36,458 nucleotides of DNA. Origin: UBA937 sp031549725 (lineage in GTDB: Bacteria > Spirochaetota > Spirochaetia > Treponematales > Breznakiellaceae). Numbering within the stretch: position 1 is the first letter of the stretch; each line of letters begins with the position of its first letter. Shown here in pieces: positions 1-8,829 of this stretch. The notes beneath the pieces were generated by a model that saw only the letters and a list, made by a program, of their open reading frames with translations, made no database searches and was not told the origin of the DNA. Location: positions 1 to 36,458 of the forward strand of contig JAVBPH010000026.1 of NCBI GenBank assembly GCA_031549725.1, read 5' to 3'. A program made the position numbers and the translations under genes.

Positions 1-1
1 G

Positions 2-421
2 AAAGCGGTGGTTGGGGGATCATGGTTCATCAACGGAGCTCCGCCTGTGACCGGGGAAAACAGTGATGGGGACCTGAACCAGGATGGAAAGAATAACCTG
101 AAGTTTGTAAAAAGCCGGTCCGGGCACATGATAATCTTTGATGATACGGAAGGTGCGGAAAAGGTTCAGCTTATTTCGGCGGATGGAAAGACCCGGTTTG
201 AATATGATGTAGCCGGTGAGACCGGAAACCTGACCACCGAGTTGGATATCATGATCGGGGCCAAGGGAAGCGTAACGATAAAAGGTGAAAGTGTGAAAAT
301 CGTTAGTGATAAAGCGGTTGAGATAAACGGGGAAGAATACAAGGTATCTGCCAAGAAAGAAATAAACATAACCGCGGACAAAGATGTATCAATAAAAGGA
401 TCAGGGATAGCGTTGAACTAA
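2..421 (+). CDS. C-terminal part of a gp5/VgrG-type spike protein (5' truncated by window edge)
   Basis: The reading frame is open from base 2, so the start lies outside the window and only about 140 C-terminal residues are seen. They begin with the end of an OB-like domain (AVVGGSWFINGAPP). A linker follows with the phrase KSRSGHMIIFDDTEGAEKV, which is typical of phage baseplate V, extracellular contractile injection system and VgrG spikes. The last 60 residues alternate hydrophobic and polar residues (VTIKGESVKIVSDKAVEI, INITADKDVSIKG), as in the triple-stranded beta-helix of gp5. The gene is on the opposite strand to the T6SS run and converges on it. The wording of the linker is closer to phage or eCIS spikes than to the gp5-like gene at 18184-19821. 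Which system it belongs to cannot be decided from this fragment. Confidence 0.8.
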   Translation, partial: KAVVGGSWFINGAPPVTGENSDGDLNQDGKNNLKFVKSRSGHMIIFDDTEGAEKVQLISADGKTRFEYDVAGETGNLTTELDIMIGAKGSVTIKGESVKIVSDKAVEINGEEYKVSAKKEINITADKDVSIKGSGIALN

Positions 422-559
422 AATCTGTATACTATACCCTCTTTTTTGAAAGGGAGAAAGAGACTGGTAATTTATTGAAGGTACCAGCCCCAAAACCCAG
501 ATTAATACAAAAACGACTTATAAGTCACCCGGCAGGAAAATATTTTTCGGAAACCTTTT

Positions 560-1216
560 TTATTTCATATGATCAAAGAAGCCGATCAGTTCGCATTCTG
601 AAATGGCCATGAAAGCAACCGCCGGGGTTATATCATGTCCATAACTTGATATAATATATTCTTCCTGCCTGACCGTTACCATGTTTTGATTTATCCGTTC
701 ATCAAATACATCAAAAGAAATGAATGGAATGGAGACGCCTTTCCCTTGATGCTTTATATATGCTTCCTTTTTTGTCCATATTTCAAAAAAAGCTTTATGC
801 GGATCCAGAGATGCGGCGACATACCCGCGCTCCCGCATGGAAAAGAATCGCTGTGCAATGTCCAGGTCGACGGGTTTTATCTTTTCAATGTCTACCCCAA
901 TCTCGCTGCCGGACAGAGCGACGACGACCGCGCTGTGTGTGTGTGACAGGCTGAACCGCAGGGAGGGAAAACCATGCAGATATGGCTTTCCATATGAATC
1001 TCTGCCAAAGGCGATTTCTTTATTTTTTATACCAAGTTTTTTCGCTGCACAGTATCTCACCAATAATTCGGATAACAGGCTGAGTTGTTTATCCGATTCA
1101 AAATGTAAACGCTCTATCCGCTGACGGCGTTCCTCCGAAATTATGTGAAGAAGCATGTACGTACCGGCATTGGCGTTTTCAGCATCAAGGGTGCAAAAAT
1201 ATATTTCCGTTATCAT
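560..1216 (-). CDS. Sfp-type 4'-phosphopantetheinyl transferase
   Basis: This enzyme would move phosphopantetheine from CoA to the conserved serine of a carrier domain. The 218 residues match the usual Sfp length. Visible motifs are GKPYL (76-80), FSLSHT (88-93), GVDIEKI with the Mg-binding Asp109 and Glu111, and WTKKEAYIK with Glu151, followed by GKG. These correspond to Asp107, Glu109 and Glu151 of Bacillus Sfp. The gene starts 14 bases after the A-T-TE gene, whose carrier domain (GGDSL) is the obvious substrate. It is the last gene of the minus-strand run. Its ribosome site is weak (GGTAAGC), so translation may depend on coupling to the gene before it. It may also modify other carrier proteins of the cell. 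Confidence 0.93.
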   Translation of the reverse strand: MITEIYFCTLDAENANAGTYMLLHIISEERRQRIERLHFESDKQLSLLSELLVRYCAAKKLGIKNKEIAFGRDSYGKPYLHGFPSLRFSLSHTHSAVVVALSGSEIGVDIEKIKPVDLDIAQRFFSMRERGYVAASLDPHKAFFEIWTKKEAYIKHQGKGVSIPFISFDVFDERINQNMVTVRQEEYIISSYGHDITPAVAFMAISECELIGFFDHMK

Positions 1217-1230
1217 TGCTTACCAACTGA

Positions 1231-3804
1231 CTAAACCCCGCGGTCCGGTTTCGGTCTGTGCTGTCCTGAATTAATGACTGATGCAATAATTTCCAGAGCC
1301 TCCCCCTGCATAAATCCGTCATGGATTTCCGGAACCTCGATAATTCCAAGCTTCGGTACATAACCGCCAAACCCGTTGTCCTGACTTTCACTGGCAATGG
1401 CCTGAAGGCGCCGGAGGATTTCTAAAATTTCCGGCGGAGCACCGGGATCGATAGGATCTGGCCTGCCCGCCTTGAAAAGAGTCGTTTCTCCCCCGTAACC
1501 AGAAGCCGGTATGTAGGTCTGTATATCCCGTGTTACTTCCCGGTTGTTATCAATAAGTATTTCCAGAAGCCCCAGATTTCTGAACCGTTCAAACAGAGGA
1601 TCCCTGGCAAGATAATCCCGGTAATACGTTTTTGGAAGTTGCTCCTGCAGCTGCCGCTCTTCATCAGTATAGACGAGCCGCGGGTCCAGGAGGTACAGAT
1701 GGTCAACCCGTTCACCCGCGGCTTCAAGCTGACGAGCCATTTCAAAAGCCACCAGCCCCCCAAAGGACCACCCTCCCAGAACAAAGGGGCCCTGGGGTAC
1801 AAGCTCCTGCATGAATTCGATGTACTTCTCCGCCAGGGGAACCAAGCCGCTGATTCGACTGTCCGAGTGATATATGTTATAGTTTTCCAAACAGTAGAAG
1901 GACTGGTCCTCAGGCAGTTTTTGCACCAGGGGAAGGTAGGCCTCGGGACCGATGTTTCCGCCATGTACAAAGAATATAGGCTTCTTGTCATTACGGCTGG
2001 AATATATGTGTATTGCTTTGAAGTTGCCCGGCTTTGAAAGGATCCGGGCCTGTTCCCTGAAAAGCGGGGTCTGAAATATCTCCGCCGGGGACAGATCAGT
2101 TCCAAAAAACGCTTTTCCGATTTCAATGGTCAGCGCCATAGCCCGCAGGGAATCACCCCCAAGTTCAAAAAAATCGGCTTCCCGGTTGATTTTATCAGCC
2201 TGAAGGTCCAGCACAAATGCCCATAGACAGGCGAGCTTTTTCTCAGTTTCGGTCTCCAGAGTAATATGCGTATCACCAGCAAGCGGCAGGGGATCAGGTA
2301 ATTTTGCCCGGTCGATTTTTCCATTCATGTTCCTGGGTAGTTTTTCGATCTGTTCAATAAATCGGGGAACCATATAGGGAGGAAGAAAATCAGAAATAAA
2401 AGTACGCAGGTCCCCGGGGACCAGTTTTTTATCCGCAGCGACATAACTGACCAGCAGTTTCCTTCCGCGGGCGCTTTCGGCTGCAACCGTAACCGATTCA
2501 AGAACCCCGGGATATCTGCGTATGCAGGCATCTATCTCACCGGGTTCTATCCGGTATCCATTGATTTTAATCTGAAAGTCCACGCGGCCCATAATTACTA
2601 TTTCACCATCCTCCGTAATACGCGCAACATCCCCGGTTTTGTAAAGCCTTTCATAACCAATTTCATCATTAAAGGGATTCTTCATAAAAACCGAGGTGGT
2701 TTTATCGCTCTGGTTAAGGTAGCCGGTGCTTACCGCAGGACCGGCCGTACAAAGTTCGCCCTTCTCCCCCCATGCTGCAAGTCTACTCTGCTCGTCCAGA
2801 ATATATATATCGGCGTTGTCAACCGGTCCGCCCACGGTAATACTGGTATCACCAGGATGGATCTCTCCCATTGCCACACCGCTGCAGCATTCGGTACATC
2901 CATATGCATTGTATATGGTATACCCCGGAGTTAGATCCGGCAGGGGAACGAAATTTTCTCCCGCCATGGTCATGGACCGCAGGGAATGGTTTTTTTCCTG
3001 GACCGTGAATTTATGCCCGAAGGAAAAGGGCAGAATTACTACGGTGATATGGTTTTGCTCAAAGTATCTATTAACCATGCTGGTATCCAGACGAATATCG
3101 TCGGCAATAATGTGAAGCGCCGCCCCCGCCATGAAGGTGGGAAAGATATCGGTGGTATGCATAATAAATGAAAGGCTGACAAAAGAGGCGACCGCATCAT
3201 CCTTTGATAAACGGGTTATGTTCTTATAATGACCGGGAAAAACCATGGAGTTTTTATGGGTGAGCATTACACCCTTAGGGGTACCGGTAGTACCTGAAGT
3301 GTATACCACAGCCATAAGATCCTCCGCTGACAAAGCGGGAAGCGTTTCGGCTGTTTCCGCAGGAGAATTTAAGATTAAGCGCGCGTCAATGAAAGTCCCC
3401 CCGAAATCGGATATACTGGTTTTAAGACTTCCGTCGATAATCACATATTCAATTCCCGCATCCTCTATCATCTGCATTATGCGGAACCGCGGATGTCCGG
3501 GATTCAGGGGAACATAGGCAGCCCCGGCTTTCATGATCCCTAAAATTGATAGTGGGGCCAATTCGCTGCGGTCCGCCATAACGCCGACCCTGTCGCCCCT
3601 TTGGACGCCCCGCCGGATTAATTCCAGCGCCAGAAGATCCGTAAGCCTGTTTACATGATAATAGGTAAGGGAAACGCCCTTATGCACAACAGCGGTATTG
3701 TCAGGAATCAAACGGGCCTGACGGCGCAGTATATCCGCCAAGGTAAGACCTAAATCCGCGGTGCTACGGTGGCCGCTAAGGCGGCTTAAACTTGTTTTAA
3801 TCAT
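1231..3804 (-). CDS. NRPS-like adenylation - carrier - thioesterase (A-T-TE) enzyme
   Basis: The 857 residues hold three domains and no condensation domain. The adenylation domain (about 20-510) has YTSGTTGTPKGV, YNAYGCTE, YKTGD, GRVDFQIKINGYRIEPGEID and a terminal NGKIDR lysine. The carrier domain has FFELGGDSLRAMAL near residue 551. The thioesterase has GWSFGG (Ser near 680), LLDP (Asp near 706) and IHDGF (His near 829), a full alpha/beta-hydrolase triad. Hand alignment to GrsA PheA gives the ten pocket residues I-M-T-I-T-A-A-S-G-K; the Asp235 position that holds an alpha-amino group is Ile. This points to a keto, hydroxy or aryl acid rather than an amino acid. The same domain order occurs in bacterial RalA (ralfuranone) and fungal arylpyruvate-coupling enzymes. 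It starts 4 bases after the RsbW-like gene behind an AAGGTAG ribosome site. The product is unknown. Confidence 0.9.
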   Translation of the reverse strand: MIKTSLSRLSGHRSTADLGLTLADILRRQARLIPDNTAVVHKGVSLTYYHVNRLTDLLALELIRRGVQRGDRVGVMADRSELAPLSILGIMKAGAAYVPLNPGHPRFRIMQMIEDAGIEYVIIDGSLKTSISDFGGTFIDARLILNSPAETAETLPALSAEDLMAVVYTSGTTGTPKGVMLTHKNSMVFPGHYKNITRLSKDDAVASFVSLSFIMHTTDIFPTFMAGAALHIIADDIRLDTSMVNRYFEQNHITVVILPFSFGHKFTVQEKNHSLRSMTMAGENFVPLPDLTPGYTIYNAYGCTECCSGVAMGEIHPGDTSITVGGPVDNADIYILDEQSRLAAWGEKGELCTAGPAVSTGYLNQSDKTTSVFMKNPFNDEIGYERLYKTGDVARITEDGEIVIMGRVDFQIKINGYRIEPGEIDACIRRYPGVLESVTVAAESARGRKLLVSYVAADKKLVPGDLRTFISDFLPPYMVPRFIEQIEKLPRNMNGKIDRAKLPDPLPLAGDTHITLETETEKKLACLWAFVLDLQADKINREADFFELGGDSLRAMALTIEIGKAFFGTDLSPAEIFQTPLFREQARILSKPGNFKAIHIYSSRNDKKPIFFVHGGNIGPEAYLPLVQKLPEDQSFYCLENYNIYHSDSRISGLVPLAEKYIEFMQELVPQGPFVLGGWSFGGLVAFEMARQLEAAGERVDHLYLLDPRLVYTDEERQLQEQLPKTYYRDYLARDPLFERFRNLGLLEILIDNNREVTRDIQTYIPASGYGGETTLFKAGRPDPIDPGAPPEILEILRRLQAIASESQDNGFGGYVPKLGIIEVPEIHDGFMQGEALEIIASVINSGQHRPKPDRGV

Positions 3805-3808
3805 ATTA

Positions 3809-4222
3809 CTACCTTCTTGGATTATGGTATTTCTTTATCTTCAGTATGTTTTTATTGTCCACATGCCGGTATTCCACCAAATCCATGATTTGTTTTACCA
3901 TAAAGATGCCAAGTCCCCCTACGGGACGGTCTTCTATCGATGCGGTAATATCGGGATCGTCCTTCTCCAGAGGATTATAGGGTTTTCCCGAATCCTCAAA
4001 TTCAATTCCTATTTCATTTTCATCACTCGTGATCCGGATCAGGGCAAAACCCGTTTCCGGTTTATAGGCATAATAGGCGATATTCACAAAGATCTCCTCC
4101 ACCGCAATACGTATCTGCTTTTGCGTTTTTGAAAGGCAATCGAGGGTTTCAAGTTCCGCACTTACAAAATCCAATACCTTATTGAGATTCTCGATCTTAG
4201 CTTCAATTTTTAATTCTTTCAT
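3809..4222 (-). CDS. RsbW/SpoIIAB-like serine kinase (anti-sigma-factor type HATPase)
   Basis: A 137-residue GHKL ATPase of the anti-sigma kinase type. It shows an N box with Glu43 and Asn47 (EEIFVN), a G1 box Asp77-Ser-Gly (FEDSGKPYNP) and a G2 box GGLGIFMVK (102-110). All catalytic positions are intact, so it should be able to phosphorylate a STAS antagonist on serine. The start codon overlaps the stop of the PP2C gene by four bases (ATGA), which implies translational coupling with the phosphatase that would reverse its action. Likely partners are the STAS proteins at 8202-8816. Whether its other target is a sigma factor, the T6SS or the biosynthetic enzyme is not visible here; no sigma factor gene lies in the window. 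Confidence 0.88.
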   Translation of the reverse strand: MKELKIEAKIENLNKVLDFVSAELETLDCLSKTQKQIRIAVEEIFVNIAYYAYKPETGFALIRITSDENEIGIEFEDSGKPYNPLEKDDPDITASIEDRPVGGLGIFMVKQIMDLVEYRHVDNKNILKIKKYHNPRR

Positions 4223-6399
4223 TTCACTGCACCCTTGTATTTCAGAACAAGCATGGTAATATCATCAGCCTGTTCTGCACCTTCTGCGAATTCATCGATA
4301 TTACTTTTGATTGAAAGTGCAAAATCCTTCAAATCAAGGTCCTTGTATAATTCGACTGCTTCCAGAAGCCGGGTTTCCGAAAATTGCTGCCTTTCAGGAT
4401 TCATCGCTTCGGTAATACCATCGGTATAAAGATAAATCAGATTGTCCTTCCCGATTTTCAGCTCCTCCTGCTGATACGTTATGTTCTCCATGCCGCCCAG
4501 AAAAAGACCCCGCTTTACCTTCAGCCATTCAAAATGATCCCCCCGCCTGATCAGAGGAGGGTTATGTCCGGCATTAACGCAGGTAAAGGTGCCGGTGGGA
4601 ATATCCAAAAACCCCATGAAGGCAGTAACAAACATACCCTCCTCATTATTGGTGCAGAGCAGATTATTCACGGTTGTAAAAACATCCTTAGGACTAAGCC
4701 CGTACTGGGCATTATTCTTGATAAGCGTTTTTGCAATTACCATAAACAGGGCTGCGGGCACCCCCTTCCCTGAGACGTCTGCTATTAATATGGCCAGGGT
4801 GTTTTTTTCTATCAGGAAAAAGTCATAGAAGTCCCCGCCTACTTCCTTGGCGGGGAGCATGGTCGCATAAATATCGAATTCTTCCCGGTCAGGAAATGCA
4901 GGAAATATCCTGGGCAGCATGGACGCCTGAATCTTCGTGGCGATATTCAGTTCCGCTCCAATACGTTCTTTCTCCGCGGTTATGTTGTTTAAATTCTCTA
5001 TATAAACCTGCAATTCCCGGCCCATGTGTTCAAAACTCAGACTCAATTCTTCAATTTCATCTCCGGTTTTTATCTTAGAATGATATTCCAGATTTCCGTT
5101 GCTTATCTTCTGTACATCTTCGGTGAGCATGGTAACAGGCCTTGCGATCCTTGATGCGATCAGGCCCGCAATCCAGAGGGTTAATAGAATAATCGCCACC
5201 AATAATATTCCGGATATAACTATGGCCGTATATATAAGGGTGTCAACACTTTTTGTACTGTCTTCGGTTATTCGGATTATTTCATTCCGAAGGGCTATGG
5301 AAGATGCGAGTAAATCATTTTCCGGCACCACATAGACAAGCTGCCAGTTTGCCGTATTGATTGACGCCCAGACCACATAAACCTGTGTAGCCCTTCCCTC
5401 TTCCGTAAGGACTGAACGGTCAATTCCACCGGGGATATTTCTCATCTTCTCCAGAATTCTTTCCGCGGAATCTCCCAAATAAGATGTAATATCATACTCC
5501 GCATCTTCTCTCAGATTGGGGGCAGAAACAATTCTTGTCTGTTTTTTGTCCTCTCCGGCCTTGTTGTTGAGGAGGAGGGCATAGCCGCTGGTACCGACAA
5601 TGGTGTCCCGGATATTTTTATCCAAATCTTCTATTTTGATATCAATTCCCACAACACCCATAAATTCGCCGGCCCCTGCGTAGTAGGGACTGGCCATGGA
5701 AATGGAAAGCCCCCGCCCCGCGGAATCCCTGTACGCATCGGACATATATAAGGCGCCGCTGTCCCTGGCGGCTATATACCAGGGACGTTCATGTATTACC
5801 GGCGGAGGGAGACCGGCTTTTAGGACCGCATCGGCGTCGTATTGAATATTCTGTCCCGATTTTGTTGATAAATAGATGGTGAAAATATCCGGCATATTGT
5901 TCATAATCAGGCGGTTAACCAGTCCCAGGTTCCCTAAGAGGTAGGTTTCTTCATACAAGCCTGCGCGGACAAGATCCTGTTCATTAAAACGCGGATTGGA
6001 TATTATACCCGCGTCAAGGAACCAGTGTATCCGCACCTGATCCGGCTCAACATCGTGGTAATTCGGAATTTTAACAGGACGGAATTCATCCCTGTGATTG
6101 TAGAGGTACTCTACATAGCCTTTAAGAAACGCAACGTTCTCAATTGCCTTCCCGATATTCTGTCCAATAATGCTGCTTTTTGCCTGTATAAGTTCCTCAA
6201 TTTCGGCTATTGCCTGATTCTTCAGCGATTCCGCACTGTTGTTAGCAACAAATGATCCGATCTGGCTGCTGCTCTCCGCGGTTATCCTGCGGATATTGAT
6301 CAGGCTGACCATCATTACAATGCTGCTGACTACAAGAGAACCGGAGCATACCAGCAGAAAGGCCCGGAATATTTTTATTTTTATAGATTTCTTTTTCAT
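4219..6399 (-). CDS. Membrane sensor PP2C (SpoIIE/RsbU-type) phosphatase: dCache-HAMP-PP2C
   Basis: The 726 residues contain an N-terminal membrane segment (about 10-35), a periplasmic double-Cache sensor (about 36-380), a second membrane segment (about 390-412), a HAMP linker starting at IARPVTML, a short coiled coil, and a PP2C domain. The phosphatase has the metal-binding motifs EVGGDFYDF, ADVSGKGVPAALFM, YTDGITEA and ADDITML. In the Cache part, ERPWY followed by GVVGIDI resembles the ligand signature of amino-acid-binding dCache domains, but the tyrosine expected five residues before that Arg is Pro. The predicted job is to dephosphorylate STAS antagonists in response to an external ligand. 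The gene starts 11 bases after the MATE-HATPase gene behind GGAAGAGAGG and overlaps the next gene by ATGA. Confidence 0.92.
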   Translation of the reverse strand: MKKKSIKIKIFRAFLLVCSGSLVVSSIVMMVSLINIRRITAESSSQIGSFVANNSAESLKNQAIAEIEELIQAKSSIIGQNIGKAIENVAFLKGYVEYLYNHRDEFRPVKIPNYHDVEPDQVRIHWFLDAGIISNPRFNEQDLVRAGLYEETYLLGNLGLVNRLIMNNMPDIFTIYLSTKSGQNIQYDADAVLKAGLPPPVIHERPWYIAARDSGALYMSDAYRDSAGRGLSISMASPYYAGAGEFMGVVGIDIKIEDLDKNIRDTIVGTSGYALLLNNKAGEDKKQTRIVSAPNLREDAEYDITSYLGDSAERILEKMRNIPGGIDRSVLTEEGRATQVYVVWASINTANWQLVYVVPENDLLASSIALRNEIIRITEDSTKSVDTLIYTAIVISGILLVAIILLTLWIAGLIASRIARPVTMLTEDVQKISNGNLEYHSKIKTGDEIEELSLSFEHMGRELQVYIENLNNITAEKERIGAELNIATKIQASMLPRIFPAFPDREEFDIYATMLPAKEVGGDFYDFFLIEKNTLAILIADVSGKGVPAALFMVIAKTLIKNNAQYGLSPKDVFTTVNNLLCTNNEEGMFVTAFMGFLDIPTGTFTCVNAGHNPPLIRRGDHFEWLKVKRGLFLGGMENITYQQEELKIGKDNLIYLYTDGITEAMNPERQQFSETRLLEAVELYKDLDLKDFALSIKSNIDEFAEGAEQADDITMLVLKYKGAVK

Positions 6400-6410
6400 C
6401 CTCTCTTCCT

Positions 6411-8195
6411 TTAGGCGGGATCCTGCCTTTTTAATAAAACCGTTGTATTGTTTACACCGAAGGTATTCCGGTAATCAATGTTTTCCGCCAGATGCATAAT
6501 CATTTTGATACCCATGACATCCATTGTTTTATCTTCACCGGCTTGTTCGGCGTATTCTACAGGATTAAATATCTTCCCCCCGTTGCGGATCCGGAGAATT
6601 ACCAATTTGTCGGCGATAAGCACCCGCACGTTCATGACCGCGTTGTCGCTGCCGGTAAGACTGTATTTACTGATAACCACCAGTATTTCCTCAATAGCAA
6701 GGGATATAGCCATGATCAGCTTACGGCTCATGCTGTTCTGTTCGCAGAATTCGGTGATACCTTCGGAACTTTGGGTGATGCTTTCCGGGATATTCCTCAC
6801 AGAAAAAGACTTGTAAATTCCTTTTTTTTCCGCCTCGGTATCAATGAGCAGGATAGGCGAAAGGTAATTGTTCTTCCCGCGGTAAAACGAACTCAACACC
6901 ACCGCGGTTAACAAGGCAAGGATTTCCGCGGCCAGGAAGCTGTACCATATACCGGTTACTCCAATCAGAGCGGACAAAACAGGGGCCGGAAGAATGATCC
7001 AGAGCAGCAGCCGGGACACGGTAATAATATTGGCCGGGAGCGGCATACCCTCCGCCTGGTATACACAAACGATAATGGTATTAATCAGTGCAGGAACAAG
7101 GCTTGCCGAGAATATACGTATCGCCGGAACCGCGGCTCCCAGGGTTTCGGAGGACCTCATACCGAACAATGCCGCGATATTCGGTGCAAACACTTCACAA
7201 AAAACAGTATAAACGGAAACAAATAAAATACCCCACGTGAAAACATGTCCCAGAAGCTGACGAATACTTTTAGTATCCTTTTCCATATTAAAGACGCCGA
7301 CAAACTGAATGATTGGACCGGTAACACCGTAAATAAATATTTTCGCAAAGGAATTGATTGAATCAATCAGCTTGAACGAAGACAGGGCAATCAATCCGAA
7401 GGAACCGACTATCAGTCTGTTCAGCACTATAATACAGGTAAGATTACAGAGATACTCCATTGCACTGGGGCTGCCCAGGGTAAAAATATCCCTGGAAATT
7501 TTGAGGCTGCCCGCCTTCTTTTTGAAGACCGACAGGGTAAAATGGAAATTCCTGCTCCTGGTAAATAACAGTACCGCGCCAAAACCTCCCGCAACGGCGG
7601 AAGAAGCTACCCCCGCGATTGCCGCGGATTCCACACCGATATGAAAGCGAAAAAGAAGCAGCATAGCCAGTAACACATTAACAACCGCCATAAAAAGAAA
7701 CACAACCACCGATGAACCTGAACGGCCGTCCAGACGCAGCAGGTTAAAAGCCGGATAGATTGACATGGAACATATACTGCCGGCAATCAGGATTGTGACA
7801 TACCGTTTTGTGTTTTCAAAAATTTCAGGACCCGCGCCCAGGAAACGGATCAGAGGATCGACAAACACAAGCAGTACCGACGAAAGAAGGACAGCGACCA
7901 AAATCATGAGCAGGTATGTCATGGTAAAGGCCTGCTGGCATTCATCAAACCGGCCTTTCCCGATTGACCGGGCGCAGACCGCCGTACCGCCTACCCCCAA
8001 AAGAGCTCCGGTCATAGAAAACAGAAACTGAACAGGAAGCGCTATTACCATAACAGACAGAGCGGCGGATTCCAGGCGGATTCCGACAATCATGGTGCTT
8101 ACTATCTGCCCCAGGGTTCCCAGGAACAGGGCTAACATGGAGGCGGACATATGCCGGGAATACAGGCTGCGGATAAACACATTATCATGCGGCAT
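6411..8195 (-). CDS. MATE-family transporter fused to a degenerate RsbW-like HATPase domain
   Basis: Residues 1 to about 445 form a MATE/NorM-type multidrug and metabolite transporter with about twelve hydrophobic segments. Residues about 465-594 form a GHKL anti-sigma-type domain. Compared with the intact kinase at 3809-4222, the N-box Asn is Val (EEILVV), the G1-box Asp is Asn (RNGGKIFNP) and one G2 glycine is Val (DVMGIKM). ATP binding or kinase activity is therefore doubtful, although the fold looks kept. The cytoplasmic domain could bind a STAS protein and gate transport, or tether the partner switch to the membrane. Substrates might include the A-T-TE product. The gene starts 6 bases after the STAS gene, with a modest GAG ribosome site. 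A single continuous frame argues against a sequencing artefact. Confidence 0.87.
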   Translation of the reverse strand: MPHDNVFIRSLYSRHMSASMLALFLGTLGQIVSTMIVGIRLESAALSVMVIALPVQFLFSMTGALLGVGGTAVCARSIGKGRFDECQQAFTMTYLLMILVAVLLSSVLLVFVDPLIRFLGAGPEIFENTKRYVTILIAGSICSMSIYPAFNLLRLDGRSGSSVVVFLFMAVVNVLLAMLLLFRFHIGVESAAIAGVASSAVAGGFGAVLLFTRSRNFHFTLSVFKKKAGSLKISRDIFTLGSPSAMEYLCNLTCIIVLNRLIVGSFGLIALSSFKLIDSINSFAKIFIYGVTGPIIQFVGVFNMEKDTKSIRQLLGHVFTWGILFVSVYTVFCEVFAPNIAALFGMRSSETLGAAVPAIRIFSASLVPALINTIIVCVYQAEGMPLPANIITVSRLLLWIILPAPVLSALIGVTGIWYSFLAAEILALLTAVVLSSFYRGKNNYLSPILLIDTEAEKKGIYKSFSVRNIPESITQSSEGITEFCEQNSMSRKLIMAISLAIEEILVVISKYSLTGSDNAVMNVRVLIADKLVILRIRNGGKIFNPVEYAEQAGEDKTMDVMGIKMIMHLAENIDYRNTFGVNNTTVLLKRQDPA

Positions 8196-8201
8196 AAACT
8201 G

Positions 8202-8501
8202 TTACTCTATAACAAGAATATCCGAAAGTCCGGTCATCTCAAGGACCTCCATGACTTCCGGAGAAACGTTGGCAAGAACCACCTTGCCTCCCCTGGCCCT
8301 GGCAGTTTTTTCAGCCATCAGGAGAACCCGCAACCCCGCGGAGGATATGTAAACCAACTGTTTAAAATCAAGCCGGATATAATTTGCCGAATCAAAATTT
8401 TCCAGCAATTCTGACTGAAGCTGCGGAGCCGTCGTGGTATCGAGCCGGCCTTCCAGTGAAAGGATAAGTATGTGGTCCTCACGGTTTTTTACAATAGTCA
8501 T
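8202..8501 (-). CDS. STAS-domain anti-anti-sigma-type protein (first copy)
   Basis: A 99-residue single STAS domain like SpoIIAA/RsbV. The segment YISSAGLRVLL contains the phosphorylatable serine (the second Ser, aligned to SpoIIAA Ser58), followed by the usual helix. The predicted role is to bind an RsbW-like kinase when unphosphorylated and to be released on phosphorylation; the PP2C at 4219-6399 would reset it. It lies 15 bases after a sister STAS gene and 6 bases before the MATE-HATPase gene. Its closest relative in the window is the next STAS protein; they share the ends VMEVLEMTGLSDIL and VMKVFEVTGLDDIL and look like a tandem duplication. Confidence 0.93.
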   Translation of the reverse strand: MTIVKNREDHILILSLEGRLDTTTAPQLQSELLENFDSANYIRLDFKQLVYISSAGLRVLLMAEKTARARGGKVVLANVSPEVMEVLEMTGLSDILVIE

Positions 8502-8516
8502 ACAAACACTCCCCGA

Positions 8517-8816
8517 TTATTTAAACACAAGGATATCATCAAGGCCGGTGACCTCAAATACCTTCATTACATCCTCGGAAACATTACGGATAACAAGCTC
8601 CCCCCGGGAGGCAAGCATTTTCTTCTTTGTGTTCAGGATTACCCGCAGTCCCGCAGAGGCGAGATATTCCAGATCTTTAAAATCAAATATCAAGTTGTCC
8701 GTCTCGGTAATAACCAACTCAACTGCGGCGCTGAATTTTTCTGCGGTTATGGCGGTCAATTCACCACTAATGGCAAGTATGACCGCGCCCTCCGCGCTCG
8801 TCTTATTAATTTCCAT
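8517..8816 (-). CDS. STAS-domain anti-anti-sigma-type protein (second copy)
   Basis: A 99-residue STAS domain with the phospho-serine region YLASAGLRVIL. A longer frame upstream is open, but the start MEINKTSAEG is chosen because GGAGG sits seven bases before it and because the longer form would overlap the preceding gene. It begins 13 bases after the exported-protein gene. The residue before the phospho-serine is Ala, where the sister protein has Ser, which could alter kinase preference. Two antagonists and two HATPase domains (one intact, one degraded) in one operon allow a branched partner switch. The specific pairing is not visible from sequence. Confidence 0.9.
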   Translation of the reverse strand: MEINKTSAEGAVILAISGELTAITAEKFSAAVELVITETDNLIFDFKDLEYLASAGLRVILNTKKKMLASRGELVIRNVSEDVMKVFEVTGLDDILVFK

Positions 8817-8829
8817 CCATATCCTCCGC

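Noticed and set aside
464..487. Terminator between the spike fragment and the PPTase
   Set aside because: CTGGTA/TACCAG forms only a six-base stem with a 12-base loop and no T-run on either strand.
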